This document shows positions 1 to 8,100 of a stretch of DNA of 10,818 nt, piece by piece. Within the stretch, counting starts at the first letter, position 1. Each line of letters begins with the position of its first letter. The position numbers and the translations under genes were made by a program. The notes under the pieces were generated by a model. It had not been told where the DNA came from. It did not search any database and saw nothing but the letters and a program-made list of their open reading frames with translations. This stretch comes from Goniomonas avonlea. Taxonomy: Eukaryota; Cryptophyceae; Goniomonadida; Goniomonadaceae. Location: assembly GCA_003573635.1 (NCBI GenBank), contig QUTJ01031311.1, positions 1-10,818 of the forward strand. The letters are read 5' to 3'.

Positions 1-36
1 CCCTCTCACCATCACCCCTCCCCCCCAGCGCACACA

Positions 37-92
37 CCTATCTATCGATCTATCTATTTATCTTCTCTCTCTATCTCTCTCTCTATCTAACT
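37..92. repeat. CTAT/CT microsatellite
   Basis: A pyrimidine-rich tract made first of CTAT tetramers and then of CT dinucleotides. It lies downstream of the minus-strand gene that ends at 198. No gene is visible between 1 and 197. Confidence 0.85.
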
Positions 93-197
93 AAGACATT
101 CGCTCACTCACCACCCACCCCACCCACTACAGCGCTGCCATCTGATCACCGAACAGTGTATTACAGTCGTCCGGAAGCCATGAACTAATTATAAGCT

Positions 198-1166
198 CTA
201 CTTGCTCCCTGCAGATGCCTTGGCAGAACCAGAGGCGGAGGCAGAGGCGGAGGCAGAAGCAGAGGCAGAAGCAGAGGCAGAAGCGGATTCGTGGGCGTCG
301 GGAGCGTCCACCCGGTAGATTGAATGGACAAAGTTGCCGATCGCATCCCAGAAATCGTGCCTGACACCTGGGACAAACGGGACAGCACCTGTGCTGAGTG
401 TTAAAGCGTCTTTGCGAAAAAACGCGGGCTGGTGAGAGAATGGCGGGCCATCGTTGACCCACCTTGCGCGTTGTTAAAGGGAGCAGCGCTTCCAGAGGAT
501 GCCGAACCAGAAGACGAGCCAGATGAAGCTGACCCAGAGGAAGCTGAGCCAGATGATGCAGCAGATTTGGCAGAGGCGACGCTGGCTTTGCTGGCGGCGC
601 TGGCTTTGCTTGCCCTCGCTGTGCTCGCCCCGGCAGACTTAGCCGCAGGAGCCGCGGCAGCGGGCGCTGCGGCGGGTGCCTTCGCAGGTGCGCCGAGGGT
701 TCCTTGGGGCGGTGGGGCATGGACAATTCGCTTGAAAAAGTTGCCGACGGAGTCCCAAAAGTCGTGTTTGACTCCAGGGATGAAGGGAAGGGCACCTGCC
801 AAGTAGCACATGGATACAACTCTGAGCTTGCAATGCTCAAATGTTTTTACCTTGCGCCTCTTCGCCTTGAAGCATTTGGTGCTTGCTCATGACCTCAACC
901 GGCACCTGATATCTGTCAGGGAGGCGAGAACATTAAGGAAGGAATACCAGCTCGGCAACTTCTCTGGGGGGACGATAGACTCCCCTAGCATTGGCGTACT
1001 GGGACTCCAGCGGTTGCCTCTCTCCGAGATACTCGGATTGCTCCAGAGGCACCTGCACGCAACTGTCACGGCCCGAGGTGATGTGTGGCGAATCTATACC
1101 GCAACGAACTGCATCAATGACTCGGAAGAGGTGGTCTCCGACCGCTGAAGGACAACAGCCACACAT
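198..1166 (-). CDS. Four-exon gene: duplicated PF-PGV-HDFWD motif protein with Ser/Ala-rich tails
   Basis: Not recognised as a known family. Proposed exons, in reading order: 1166-948, 905-851, 795-463 and 388-198, giving about 265 residues ending in TAG. The introns are 42, 55 and 74 nt; their donors are GTATTC, GTAAAA and GTGGGT and their acceptors ATATCAG, TTGGCAG and CAGCACAG. Exon 3 (residues 92-202) and exon 4 (203-265) both begin, in phase 1, with nearly the same block: GALPFIPGVKHDFWD and GAVPFVPGVRHDFWD, then a GNF tripeptide. Each block is followed by a low-complexity tail: Ala/Pro/Ser-rich in exon 3, an SA dipeptide run in exon 4. There is no obvious signal peptide or membrane segment. 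The start at 1166 is the least certain part; an in-frame ATG at 1307 would add 47 residues and slightly overlap the divergent gene. Cellular role unknown. Confidence 0.68.
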
Positions 1167-1294
1167 AAACTCAAACAACAGAGGATGGCCACTCCAAGTC
1201 CCGCCCGACGCAGCCGGTTCGGCACGGTGCCAGGAGGGGCCAGGAGAGGACGGCGCTCCATCTCTCCGCTCATTTTCCAGGCGACCCTTCCAAA
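1167..1294. promoter_or_regulatory. Shared 5' region between divergent genes
   Basis: About 128 bp separate the proposed minus-strand start at 1166 from the plus-strand ATG at 1295, so any promoters must overlap here or lie inside the 5' ends. No TATA box or other clear core element is visible. If translation of the plus gene begins at 1364, the gap widens to nearly 200 bp. Confidence 0.35.
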
Positions 1295-2494
1295 ATGCGC
1301 TTGCCATATGAGCTGCGTTTGTATTCACCCCAGAGGTTGGGCCCGACAAGCAGTCTCAGAACGATGCCTCGCAAACGCAGCCAGCCTGACACAACAACGC
1401 AAGAGACCACTGCAGTGCGGTGCGAGAATTGCAGAAAGCGGTGCAAGGGTCAAAGAGGTTTGGCCGCGCACCGCCAGTACAGCTCAAAGTGCGCATCTGT
1501 AATCGCCGCCGCAGCAGAGAGTGCAGGCGCTGTTGAACGAATGTGCACCAATGATTCTCGCTCGTCGGAGTGCGCATCTGTAATTTCTTCTGCAACAGAG
1601 AGTGCAGTCGCTGCAGCAGAGAGTGCAGTCGCTGCAGCAGAGAGTGCAGGCGCTGTCGAACGAATGTACCCCAACGATTCTCGCCCAATTCGGGCTGATG
1701 TCACTGACTGGTGTCCCAACAAAGAAGCGCTTGCCTCTGGGCCTGTGGCATCCATCAAACTGTATCTCCTGCTCTCAGAACCCGTGCCAGAAGAAGATAT
1801 CTGCAGGCACAATCCCCCGAAATGCTGGTGGGGTCCGTGTTCCAAAGCGCTGCCAGTAGTTTACCCAGAGAAGAACCAGCTTCTCTCCGTGTGGGACGAC
1901 GTCCTGAATGCCGGCTCTGCGTTGCGTCAGGTTGACCTCGTCGGTGTCTCTGGCCTCTCACATGGCATGGTGCGCTCTCTGGTCGCGGCCGCCCCAAGAC
2001 TGCAGCGCGTAGACATCGCCATGCGATACACCGATTTTGATAGCCAGTCTGATGCCGCCTCCTACGTCTGCGACGAAACCCTGGGTGAGCTTGCGCGCCT
2101 TTCTGACTTGAGGAGGCTCAGTGTCTATGGCTGCGGCGCTATTACAGACAAGGTGAGGGTCGGGGCGTGGCCGTGTTGATCTGCACAGTGAGATTCTCAA
2201 ACGCTCTCGCAGGGGCTCAAGGCACTCGCGGCAGGGTGTCCCCGACTGCAGCATCTCGACGTTGGCGTCTGCCGCAAGGTAACCGGGGCCGCCATCGCAG
2301 CCCTCGCCACGAAATGTCCCCTGCTGGAGTACATCAACATCATGGCAATCGCCGCGTTCAACCGACCCTGCCTCGACTCCGTGCTGGCGCAGTGTCCGAG
2401 GCTGGTGTTTATCGACGTCCGAGACACGCCGTGTCAGTACACCAGTGTTCGTGAGATTTATCAGGCTCGGCCCTCGTTGTGCATTGACCAGTGA
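1295..2494 (+). CDS. C2HC zinc-finger / leucine-rich-repeat protein
   Basis: Two exons, 1295-2152 and 2213-2494, joined in phase 0 across a 60-nt intron (donor AAG|GTGAGG, acceptor TCTCGCAG), give 379 residues ending in TGA. Residues 43-66 hold a zinc-finger-like pattern C-x2-C-x12-H-x6-C (C43, C46, H59, C66) after a basic, Thr-rich stretch. Residues 67-135 are Ala/Ser/Glu repeats. From about residue 199 the chain consists of leucine-rich repeats of the cysteine-containing AMN1/F-box-LRR kind, seen in LRRLSVYGCGAITDKGL and LQHLDVGVCRKVTGAAI; the intron falls inside one repeat, and splicing restores its ITDKGL turn. LRRs of this class usually form binding surfaces in ubiquitin-ligase adaptors, but no F-box is visible, so that role is only possible. 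Translation could instead start at the ATG at 1364 (residue 24), which still keeps the finger. Confidence 0.85.
1490..1683 (+). repeat. In-frame coding tandem repeats (Ala/Ser/Glu)
   Basis: A unit of about 80 bp starting with GTGCGCATCTGTAAT and ending with GATTCTCGC occurs twice, at about 1490-1568 and 1568-1683. The second copy contains a three-fold 21-bp repeat (about 1592-1654) coding for AAESAVA-like heptads. All units keep the reading frame of the zinc-finger/LRR gene, which suggests expansion by slippage or unequal exchange in a linker between the finger and the LRRs. Confidence 0.8.
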
Positions 2495-3119
2495 CGTACG
2501 CCTCTGTTCAGTGTTCGGACGGGAGAGAGACAGCGAGAGGCAGAGGGGAACTGAAAGAGTGAGGAAAAGAGGTGAGGGAAAGGAAGCGTGGAGGTGAGGC
2601 AGTGAGCAGAGATGTTAGCAGCGGAACTCACGCGTGCAGGTTGCTCACGAGTGACGTGCCTGTGTGTCTGTGTGTGTGGACACGGTCGTTGACAGTGACG
2701 TATGCCATAAGGTCGTTAGTGTCGCACGCGAAACGGTGTTGACAGTGCCGCACGCTCTACGGGATCGGATCGGATTGGGATTGGATTGAGTTGCATTGTA
2801 AACCATATATGTTCAGCGGCTCTCAGGCTACAAACTGTACTGTTGTTGTGCTGAATGATATTAAGTGCTGGGCGGTTGTATGAGAAAAGTTCTAGCAACC
2901 TAGCAAGGAACTGCAGAGCTCGTATTGAAATGTATCGCATTGGATCGGATTGAATTCTGGATTGGTATTGTTGTATGTTATAAATGTATTGTGATATTGT
3001 GATGCGATGTCTCTTGTAGAGTTTCTCGAGTTTGTCTCTCGTTACCGGCTGCAGCCTGCAGCGGAAGTCCTGATCCAAATTACTAATAAAAGGAACCCAG
3101 CATCCGGAGGCCCTTGCTG
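2495..3119. other. Non-coding 3' flank, purine-rich then GGATTG-rich
   Basis: No supported gene. 2515-2625 is AG-rich. The phrase GTGACGT followed by a GCC-like end recurs near 2491, 2651 and 2695, and GTTGACAGTG occurs twice (about 2689 and 2738). 2760-3000 contains degenerate GGATTG/GGATCG units. The 120-codon minus-strand frame at 2716-3078 lies in this repetitive DNA and shows no protein-like pattern. Confidence 0.6.
3085..3090 (+). terminator. Possible AATAAA polyadenylation signal
   Basis: An AATAAA hexamer lies about 590 bp after the stop of the zinc-finger/LRR gene and just before the transposon cluster. It could mark the end of a long 3' UTR or be chance; no downstream GT-rich element is evident. 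Confidence 0.2.
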
Positions 3120-3126
3120 GTATGGA

Positions 3127-3182
3127 AGGAGTTAGACTAACTCCTAACTCCTGGAGTTAGAAGAGTTAGGGTTAGGAGTTGG
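3127..3182. repeat. GAGTTAG palindromic repeat, copy 1
   Basis: The segment begins with the 17-nt perfect palindrome GGAGTTAGACTAACTCC and continues with further GGAGTTAG and CTAACTCC units on both strands. A second copy in direct orientation lies at 3722-3776, about 595 bp away. A 14-nt piece (GGAAGGAGTTAGAC) recurs at about 4231. It may be a terminal or foldback portion of a mobile element. Confidence 0.7.
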
Positions 3183-3192
3183 ATGGGCGTTA

Positions 3193-3444
3193 GAGCATCT
3201 CCACCACAGACGTCTTTATCGGCATATATGCCGATGCCGACGACCGTAACGGACCGTTGTCCACCGCGCGTCGTCAAATACTAGTATGCCGATTTTCCAC
3301 GATTTCGACTTGCAAATATGCCAATTAATCGGCTAGTATCGATCGGCATATTTGCCGACGACTTTGCCAATATGCCGATCGATTTGCCGATGCCAACCCG
3401 ATTTGCTGATAAATATGCGATAGCCTCCTGCGGTGGAGATGCTC
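3193..3444. mobile_element. 252-bp MITE with TTA target duplication (PIF/Harbinger-like)
   Basis: Terminal inverted repeats of 17 bp, GAGCATCTCCACCACAG at 3193-3209 and its complement at 3428-3444 with one mismatch, are flanked on both sides by TTA (3190-3192 and 3445-3447). A 3-bp TWA target duplication is the signature of the PIF/Harbinger superfamily, and the size fits a non-autonomous element. The interior is packed with ATGCCGAT/ATCGGCAT motifs, including a perfect 14-nt palindrome CGGCATATATGCCG and 15-bp inverted arms at 3338-3352 and 3369-3383. No transposase is encoded; movement would need an autonomous relative elsewhere. Confidence 0.88.
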
Positions 3445-3447
3445 TTA

Positions 3448-3712
3448 GATTGCAGTTTCACAGAACTGTTCTCTGGAGCGGGCCTCCTCAACCGCAGCCA
3501 GCAGCAGCAGCGCCACCTGGCAGACAGACTCCAGATCCAGGTTCCTTGAGGCTTGCGGCGGTTATCGGCGTGGTTGCTCAGGCTGTGTCTAAAGCCAGCT
3601 CATGCACTCGAGGATGTTAATTCCTGAACTCTGGCATGGCACGCTGCTAGGCGCTGAGTTCAAAGCTGTCACCGACTCACCGTGACGTTATATGATCGTC
3701 TCATTATGGTGT
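3448..3712. other. Spacer between repeats; weak coding-like stretch
   Basis: No supported gene. On the minus strand, about 3545 down to 3446, an open stretch reads like an amphipathic helix (DLESVCQVALLLLAAVEE) and stops exactly where the TTA target duplication supplies TAA. The opposite strand is also open and proline-rich. With no clear splice sites or start, this could be a broken exon or chance. Confidence 0.25.
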
Positions 3713-3776
3713 CTAACTCGGAGTTAGACTAACTCAGGGAGCCTCGGAGTTAGGTGAGTTCTAGAGTTAGGAGTTA
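3713..3776. repeat. GAGTTAG palindromic repeat, copy 2
   Basis: Direct copy of the repeat at 3127-3182, sharing GGAGTTAGACTAACTC and the later GGAGTTAG, GAGTT and TTAGGAGTT blocks in the same order with small insertions. It starts with CTAACTC and ends with GAGTTA, so it could itself fold back. Confidence 0.7.
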
Positions 3777-3798
3777 TAGACGGCTAGCCGCTGAGCAA

Positions 3799-4048
3799 GT
3801 GCCTCCTAGTCGAGCGTACTAGTACTCCATATGTCGTACTAGTACCACATTTTCAGTATGATGGTTCATTTTTCGAATGGGCATAGATCGTGTTTTTTTT
3901 GGTGGATCCAAAATTGGTCCAGGATTGAAACCAGAGCGAGACCACAAGGGTCCAAACTGGCAATCAGATCAGAAAATTCTGTCATCAGAAAATTTCCACT
4001 GAAAAAAACGTCGTACTGGTACGATATCGTAGTCGACTAGGGGGGCAC
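3799..4048. mobile_element. MITE A: GTGCCTCCTAGTCGA ends, TA-type target
   Basis: The left end GTGCCTCCTAGTCGA (from 3799) matches the complement of the right end at 4034-4048 with two mismatches (GTGCCCCCCTAGTCGA-like). The right flank is TA; the left flank is AA, probably a mutated TA. About 250 bp long with no coding capacity. TA target use and short inverted ends fit a Tc1/mariner-like MITE, though that assignment is tentative. A second copy of its left part lies at 4379-4548. Confidence 0.7.
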
Positions 4049-4050
4049 TA

Positions 4051-4227
4051 GTGCCTACTTCCTGTCGCTGGTTTATAAACCAGCCGCTGGTTTGAGTCGG
4101 CTGGTTTGAGTCAAGGTCAAAACCGTAATTACATTGCACCCGCCGCTGGAAAACTGGATCGCGTTNGTAGTCCCGCGGCCTCCCGTCTGGTTTATAAACC
4201 AGCGGCTGGTTTGCAACAAGTAGGCAC
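4051..4227. mobile_element. MITE B: GTGCCTACTT ends flanked by TA
   Basis: Perfect 10-bp terminal inverted repeats (GTGCCTACTT at 4051-4060, AAGTAGGCAC at 4218-4227) are flanked by TA on each side (4049-4050 and 4228-4229). Each subterminal region carries GGTTTATAAACC (4070-4081 and 4189-4200) and CAGCCGCTGGTTT-type motifs that can form hairpins. The element directly abuts MITE A and shares its GTGCC terminus. It includes the ambiguous base at 4166. No protein is encoded. Confidence 0.78.
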
Positions 4228-4378
4228 TAGGGAAGGAGTTAGACCAGCACAGCAAGTACATGCCTTTTCACATGATTGCGAATGCAACTCAAAAAGCAAT
4301 CTGCGTCTTATTCAGAAATTTTCTGTCAGATAGACATTTAATAAAGGCGAGGTGCAGGGTGACGCTGTCAGCCTAGCT

Positions 4379-4548
4379 AGTGCCTCCTAGTCGAGCGTCG
4401 TACTAGTTCTCCAAATGTCGTGCTGGACCTCTGGTGCCGTGGTGCGACATTTTCAGTACGATGGTTAATTTTTCGATTTGGCCTTGGTCGTGTTTCTTTT
4501 GGCGGATTGGTCCAGGTCTCTCAGAGCGAGAGAGGACAAAGTCTCACT
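4379..4548 (+). mobile_element. MITE A-related copy, right end missing
   Basis: Preceded by TA, this segment repeats the left 160-170 bp of MITE A in direct orientation: GTGCCTCCTAGTCGAGCGT, the ACATTTTCAGTA(C/T)GATGGTT block, the GGTCGTGTTT block and TTGGTCCAGG, with a small insertion near 4430 and a deletion near 4508. No matching inverted right end appears downstream, so the copy looks truncated or its end has diverged. Confidence 0.7.
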
Positions 4549-5149
4549 GGCAGACAAGCTGAGAGACACGAGAGCGAGAACGATTACGACAAGTTCCGAA
4601 GAAGGGGGTTAGAGGCTGAGAGCGGGAAACAATCAGTTATCAACAGCAACAAGCGACATTCAAGGATTTTGTTCAACGCCCTCCCCCCCCCGACTTCACG
4701 GGCCGTCCATGAAGAAAGAGCATTCTTGAACGCGGACAACAGAATGTAAAATCTGAATGCCGCCTTTCATTACGGAGCTAGATATCTCCGCGAAATCAGT
4801 GCAAATCTCAGACGAGGGGCAACTCTGTTGTCATTACAAACTCTCCGAAATTGCCCGAAATTGCCGGACCACGGCCCCCCAAAAGATATTCGGACTCGCA
4901 GACAGGCTTGGCTGTTGGTGGTGGTCCCTGGATCCAAGGTCGAAAAGTCACCAGTTCCTTAATCAACCAAGCGCTGGTTCGGTTTTGTCCGTCATAAGTC
5001 GTATGCTGATTGCTGCAGATTGCAAAAAATTCTGACGACCTGGAGAAAATAGATAGATAACGGACGGCTTTGGTCCGTCCGCCCAGAGCTTTTCAGCTTT
5101 TGACAGCAACCACAACAAACCCCTCCAGTGCGGTGTCCGCCCTTGCCCC
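4549..5149. other. Region without a supported gene upstream of the PH gene
   Basis: Open frames at 4420-4749 and 4757-5035 lack any recognisable pattern. A purine-rich tract lies at about 4550-4640. The stretch presumably holds the promoter of the following gene, but no core element is recognisable. A second AACCAGCGCTTGGTT-like hairpin lies near 4965-4980. Confidence 0.4.
5061..5081. other. Small perfect hairpin CGGACGG/CCGTCCG
   Basis: Seven-bp perfect arms (5061-5067 and 5075-5081) around a 7-nt loop, less than 100 bp upstream of the first ATG of the PH gene. It may sit in the 5' UTR or promoter; function unknown. Confidence 0.4.
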
Positions 5150-8100
5150 ATGTCGGGCACTTCCCGGAAGCGGGAAATTCTGGGCGTGTTATGTCGCATG
5201 ACACGAAGTTCGCAACGGCGGAACGCCATGCCAGCGCGCGACACCGAGTTTCTGGATCCACTGGGGTGCTGGTCACATCCAGACCGAATGAGAACTTCTC
5301 ACAGTTTCTCGGACCTTTCTGTTCTTGGTGAGGGTGTAAATGTCCTGGAAGAACTCTTTACGGCCGCGAAGGGACGTGCCGATATTAGTGTGAAAGCATT
5401 ATTGTGTGAAATTGAACAGCGAGAGGGAGAGATAGCTCCACTGCGACCTGGACTGTACAAGGATCTTCGGCGCAGTTGTCAGAAATTCATTGGACTGCCA
5501 GCGCACGATTTTGACGCAGTTCGCACTTGCCGTGATTTTATTTTTACCCTCACACGCAAAGCTGCCATGTGGTCCAAAGCATGGTCCGTTGAGAATTACT
5601 ACTTACGGCTCACCAACTTGGTCAATGAATGCGCGGAGCTCTGTGCCTGCCTGGTGGGAGGCCGTAACTGTGCCTCACAAGTTCTGACCGAAATCATTTT
5701 CAGGTGATTGGAGCTGAGGATGACAGGGGGGGCACTACACACCTTCAGGATGCCCTCTGGCGGTGCGCTTCCAGAGATGCGGGAGGACGCCATTGTAAAA
5801 CTGCGCCTTCTTCTCCCCGAGCCGAGCTTCGCTCTGGAGATTTCAATGTATGGGTCATATCTGGGCCGTTGCCGGTCTGCGTGTGCCGTTGTGACCCAAT
5901 CGCGCAGCTCGATTTCGAATGTCATGCTGAACTTGGCGATGTTGACCTTCGATTAACCAAGGTTCTCAACCGAATGCGACAAGCCCAACGCCAAAATTTG
6001 CGCAAATCCCTTCTGGGCTCCGCTCCTCACACCAAGAGTGCGCCCCATGATATATATTTTTAAATCACTATCGACATTGGATTGCAGGACCTGAGCGCGT
6101 TTTGCGTGCTGGCGCGCTCCTAGCCCATTATCCGACGTCCGGAAACCCAGTGTTTAAAATGACGTGCGTGCCATATCATTTTTGTTGTGTCCCCACAGTG
6201 TGTACCTGATTGTACAATCGCTTTCGTCGGTGGAGCAGAGTTTTTTCTGAATTCTGCTGAGACACATCAATGATTCTTACTTGCAGCCACGTGCTGCTTC
6301 AACCTGGCGTTCTTTCTCTCTACGCCAAGCAGGACGACCCGTCGAGCTTGCTCTGCGCTGTCCCCATCGATGATCACACAACTTTGGTGAGTGCATGAAT
6401 CAGAGAGCCGGAGACCCAGAGACAGAGAATCAGAGTCACAGGGACAGAGAGACAGAGGTCAGAGAGAGAGAGAGAGAGCCAGAGACAGAGGCACAGGCAG
6501 AGAGATCATGTGACAGAGACAGAGCTCACTGAGAGAGCCAGAGACAGCGACACAGACCGCGACACTGGGACGGAGAGACAGAGACAGATTGTTAGAATCT
6601 GCCTAGAGAAACGTGTGCTTCGATGCCCGATCACATCTACTCGTGCCTTCTGGTTGAGAACGTGGTAAGAGCAATTCCTCCGGTCGTCACGTCACTATCA
6701 CTAAATTTATCGTACTACATTTGTCATACTACATTTTCAACCATTGGATTCCAAAATCGCTACATTTGGCTACGAAATCGCTACAATCGATTTTGCTACA
6801 ATCGACGCTACAATTGTAGATCGCTACAATGGTACAATTGTAGCGAATCGCTCCATTTGTCGGCGGTGTAACGATAAATGTAGTGATAGCGACGATCGGT
6901 GCAGTCGCTCAACGACGTTATTCTTCATGTCCCAAATTTCCGGCAAATCAGATGATCAGAATCGAAAGATGATGAGTGATGATGACCGAATAGGGTTGTT
7001 CTGATTTCGAAAATTGGCGATTTCCGAGTCATCTGTCATTTTTGATTGCACCCGATTGACTAATCTGACCCCTCCCTCTCCCACTCCCTCTTCGTCATGG
7101 GGCAAAGTTTCCAAGGTCACCCGATATCATGCGTCTCGTTTGCCGGTTCTGGAAGTGCTCGGAGAAACGTCTGACGGTGAATCCGAGCGGCTCGCCGAAG
7201 CCTCTTAGCTGTCGCTAACCGCCTATGTGCACCAAGTGCCAGTCGAGGACCCCTCTTCTCTCACTCCCTTCTGTCTCGCTCGCCTCCGTGGGCTCACTGG
7301 CAGAGCTTACGAGAGTGAGTGTCTCGTCTGTGTGTTCGGGTATGTGAGTGTGTTCGAATATGGGAGTGCGAGCGAGCATGTCTCGCTCACCTCAGTGGCC
7401 TCACACCACCCAGAAAAGCAAGTCCCTCCCCGCGCTGTAACCCGTGCTTTCACAGGCACCAAAGGCCCCCCCTCCGCCGATACTCTTCGCACCACCAGAC
7501 AGACCCGCTAACGTGTCCGTCTTGAAATGGCTGGAAATTCGAGACTCGAGCAACTGTGTGCGACTAGCGACTGAGGACGTTCGGGAACTGACGCAGTGGA
7601 CGTCGCTGATACGCAAAGTGTCCATGGAAACACATCGGGGGGCGCGTACGAGCATGCAGTACCAGGTGTGTTGTTCCTGGAACCAGATTGCAGCATTCCG
7701 GATGAGTTTCTCTGTTGTGGTCAGTTGTGATCAGAATTCCTGATTAGTTTCTCTGTTCTACACGCAGATAAATCTCCTTGTTCTCAAACTAGCTCCATAT
7801 GGACGGTCACCTCATGGGTTCCCCACTTCCCTTAGGGTTTGCCCCTTCCATACTTGTGGAGGGTTTGATATTTCCGCCTTCCGGCAAATAAGTAGTGCTC
7901 TAGTCGTAGTAGATGCTCGTCACATCGAACCCTTAAAGTAGTGCTCGTCACCCCGACAAGTAGTGCTCGTCACATCTAACCCTTAAAGTTGTCATCTTCT
8001 CACCGATATCTGAAGCCGATATAGCTTACCTCCCCTGTTTGATATGCAATAGGGGGGCGACAGCTCAAACTGGTTACACGTTTTCACAAGATGTTCTCGT

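Noticed and set aside
432-806. 124-codon plus-strand frame rich in Ala, Glu and Asp
   Set aside because: It is the antisense shadow of exon 3 of the minus-strand motif gene, whose splice sites and duplicated motif give that strand the stronger case.
127-840. 237-codon minus-strand frame
   Set aside because: It runs through exons and introns of the motif gene in another frame and does not preserve the repeated motif.
2716-3078. 120-codon minus-strand frame
   Set aside because: It lies in degenerate GGATTG repeats with no splice context or domain pattern.
5708-5956. Frame reading TGGALHTFRMPSGGALP and onward
   Set aside because: It looks protein-like, but a 50-nt intron (5654-5703) puts the neighbouring frame in phase, and only that frame continues to the PH exons through the 50-nt intron 6038-6087. 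Kept in mind as the main alternative.
7768-7941. Possible last PH-gene exon after a CACGCAG acceptor
   Set aside because: It is open in phase 0 for 57 codons, but its end runs into the tandem repeat at 7891; 8441-8602 is a better in-phase exon.
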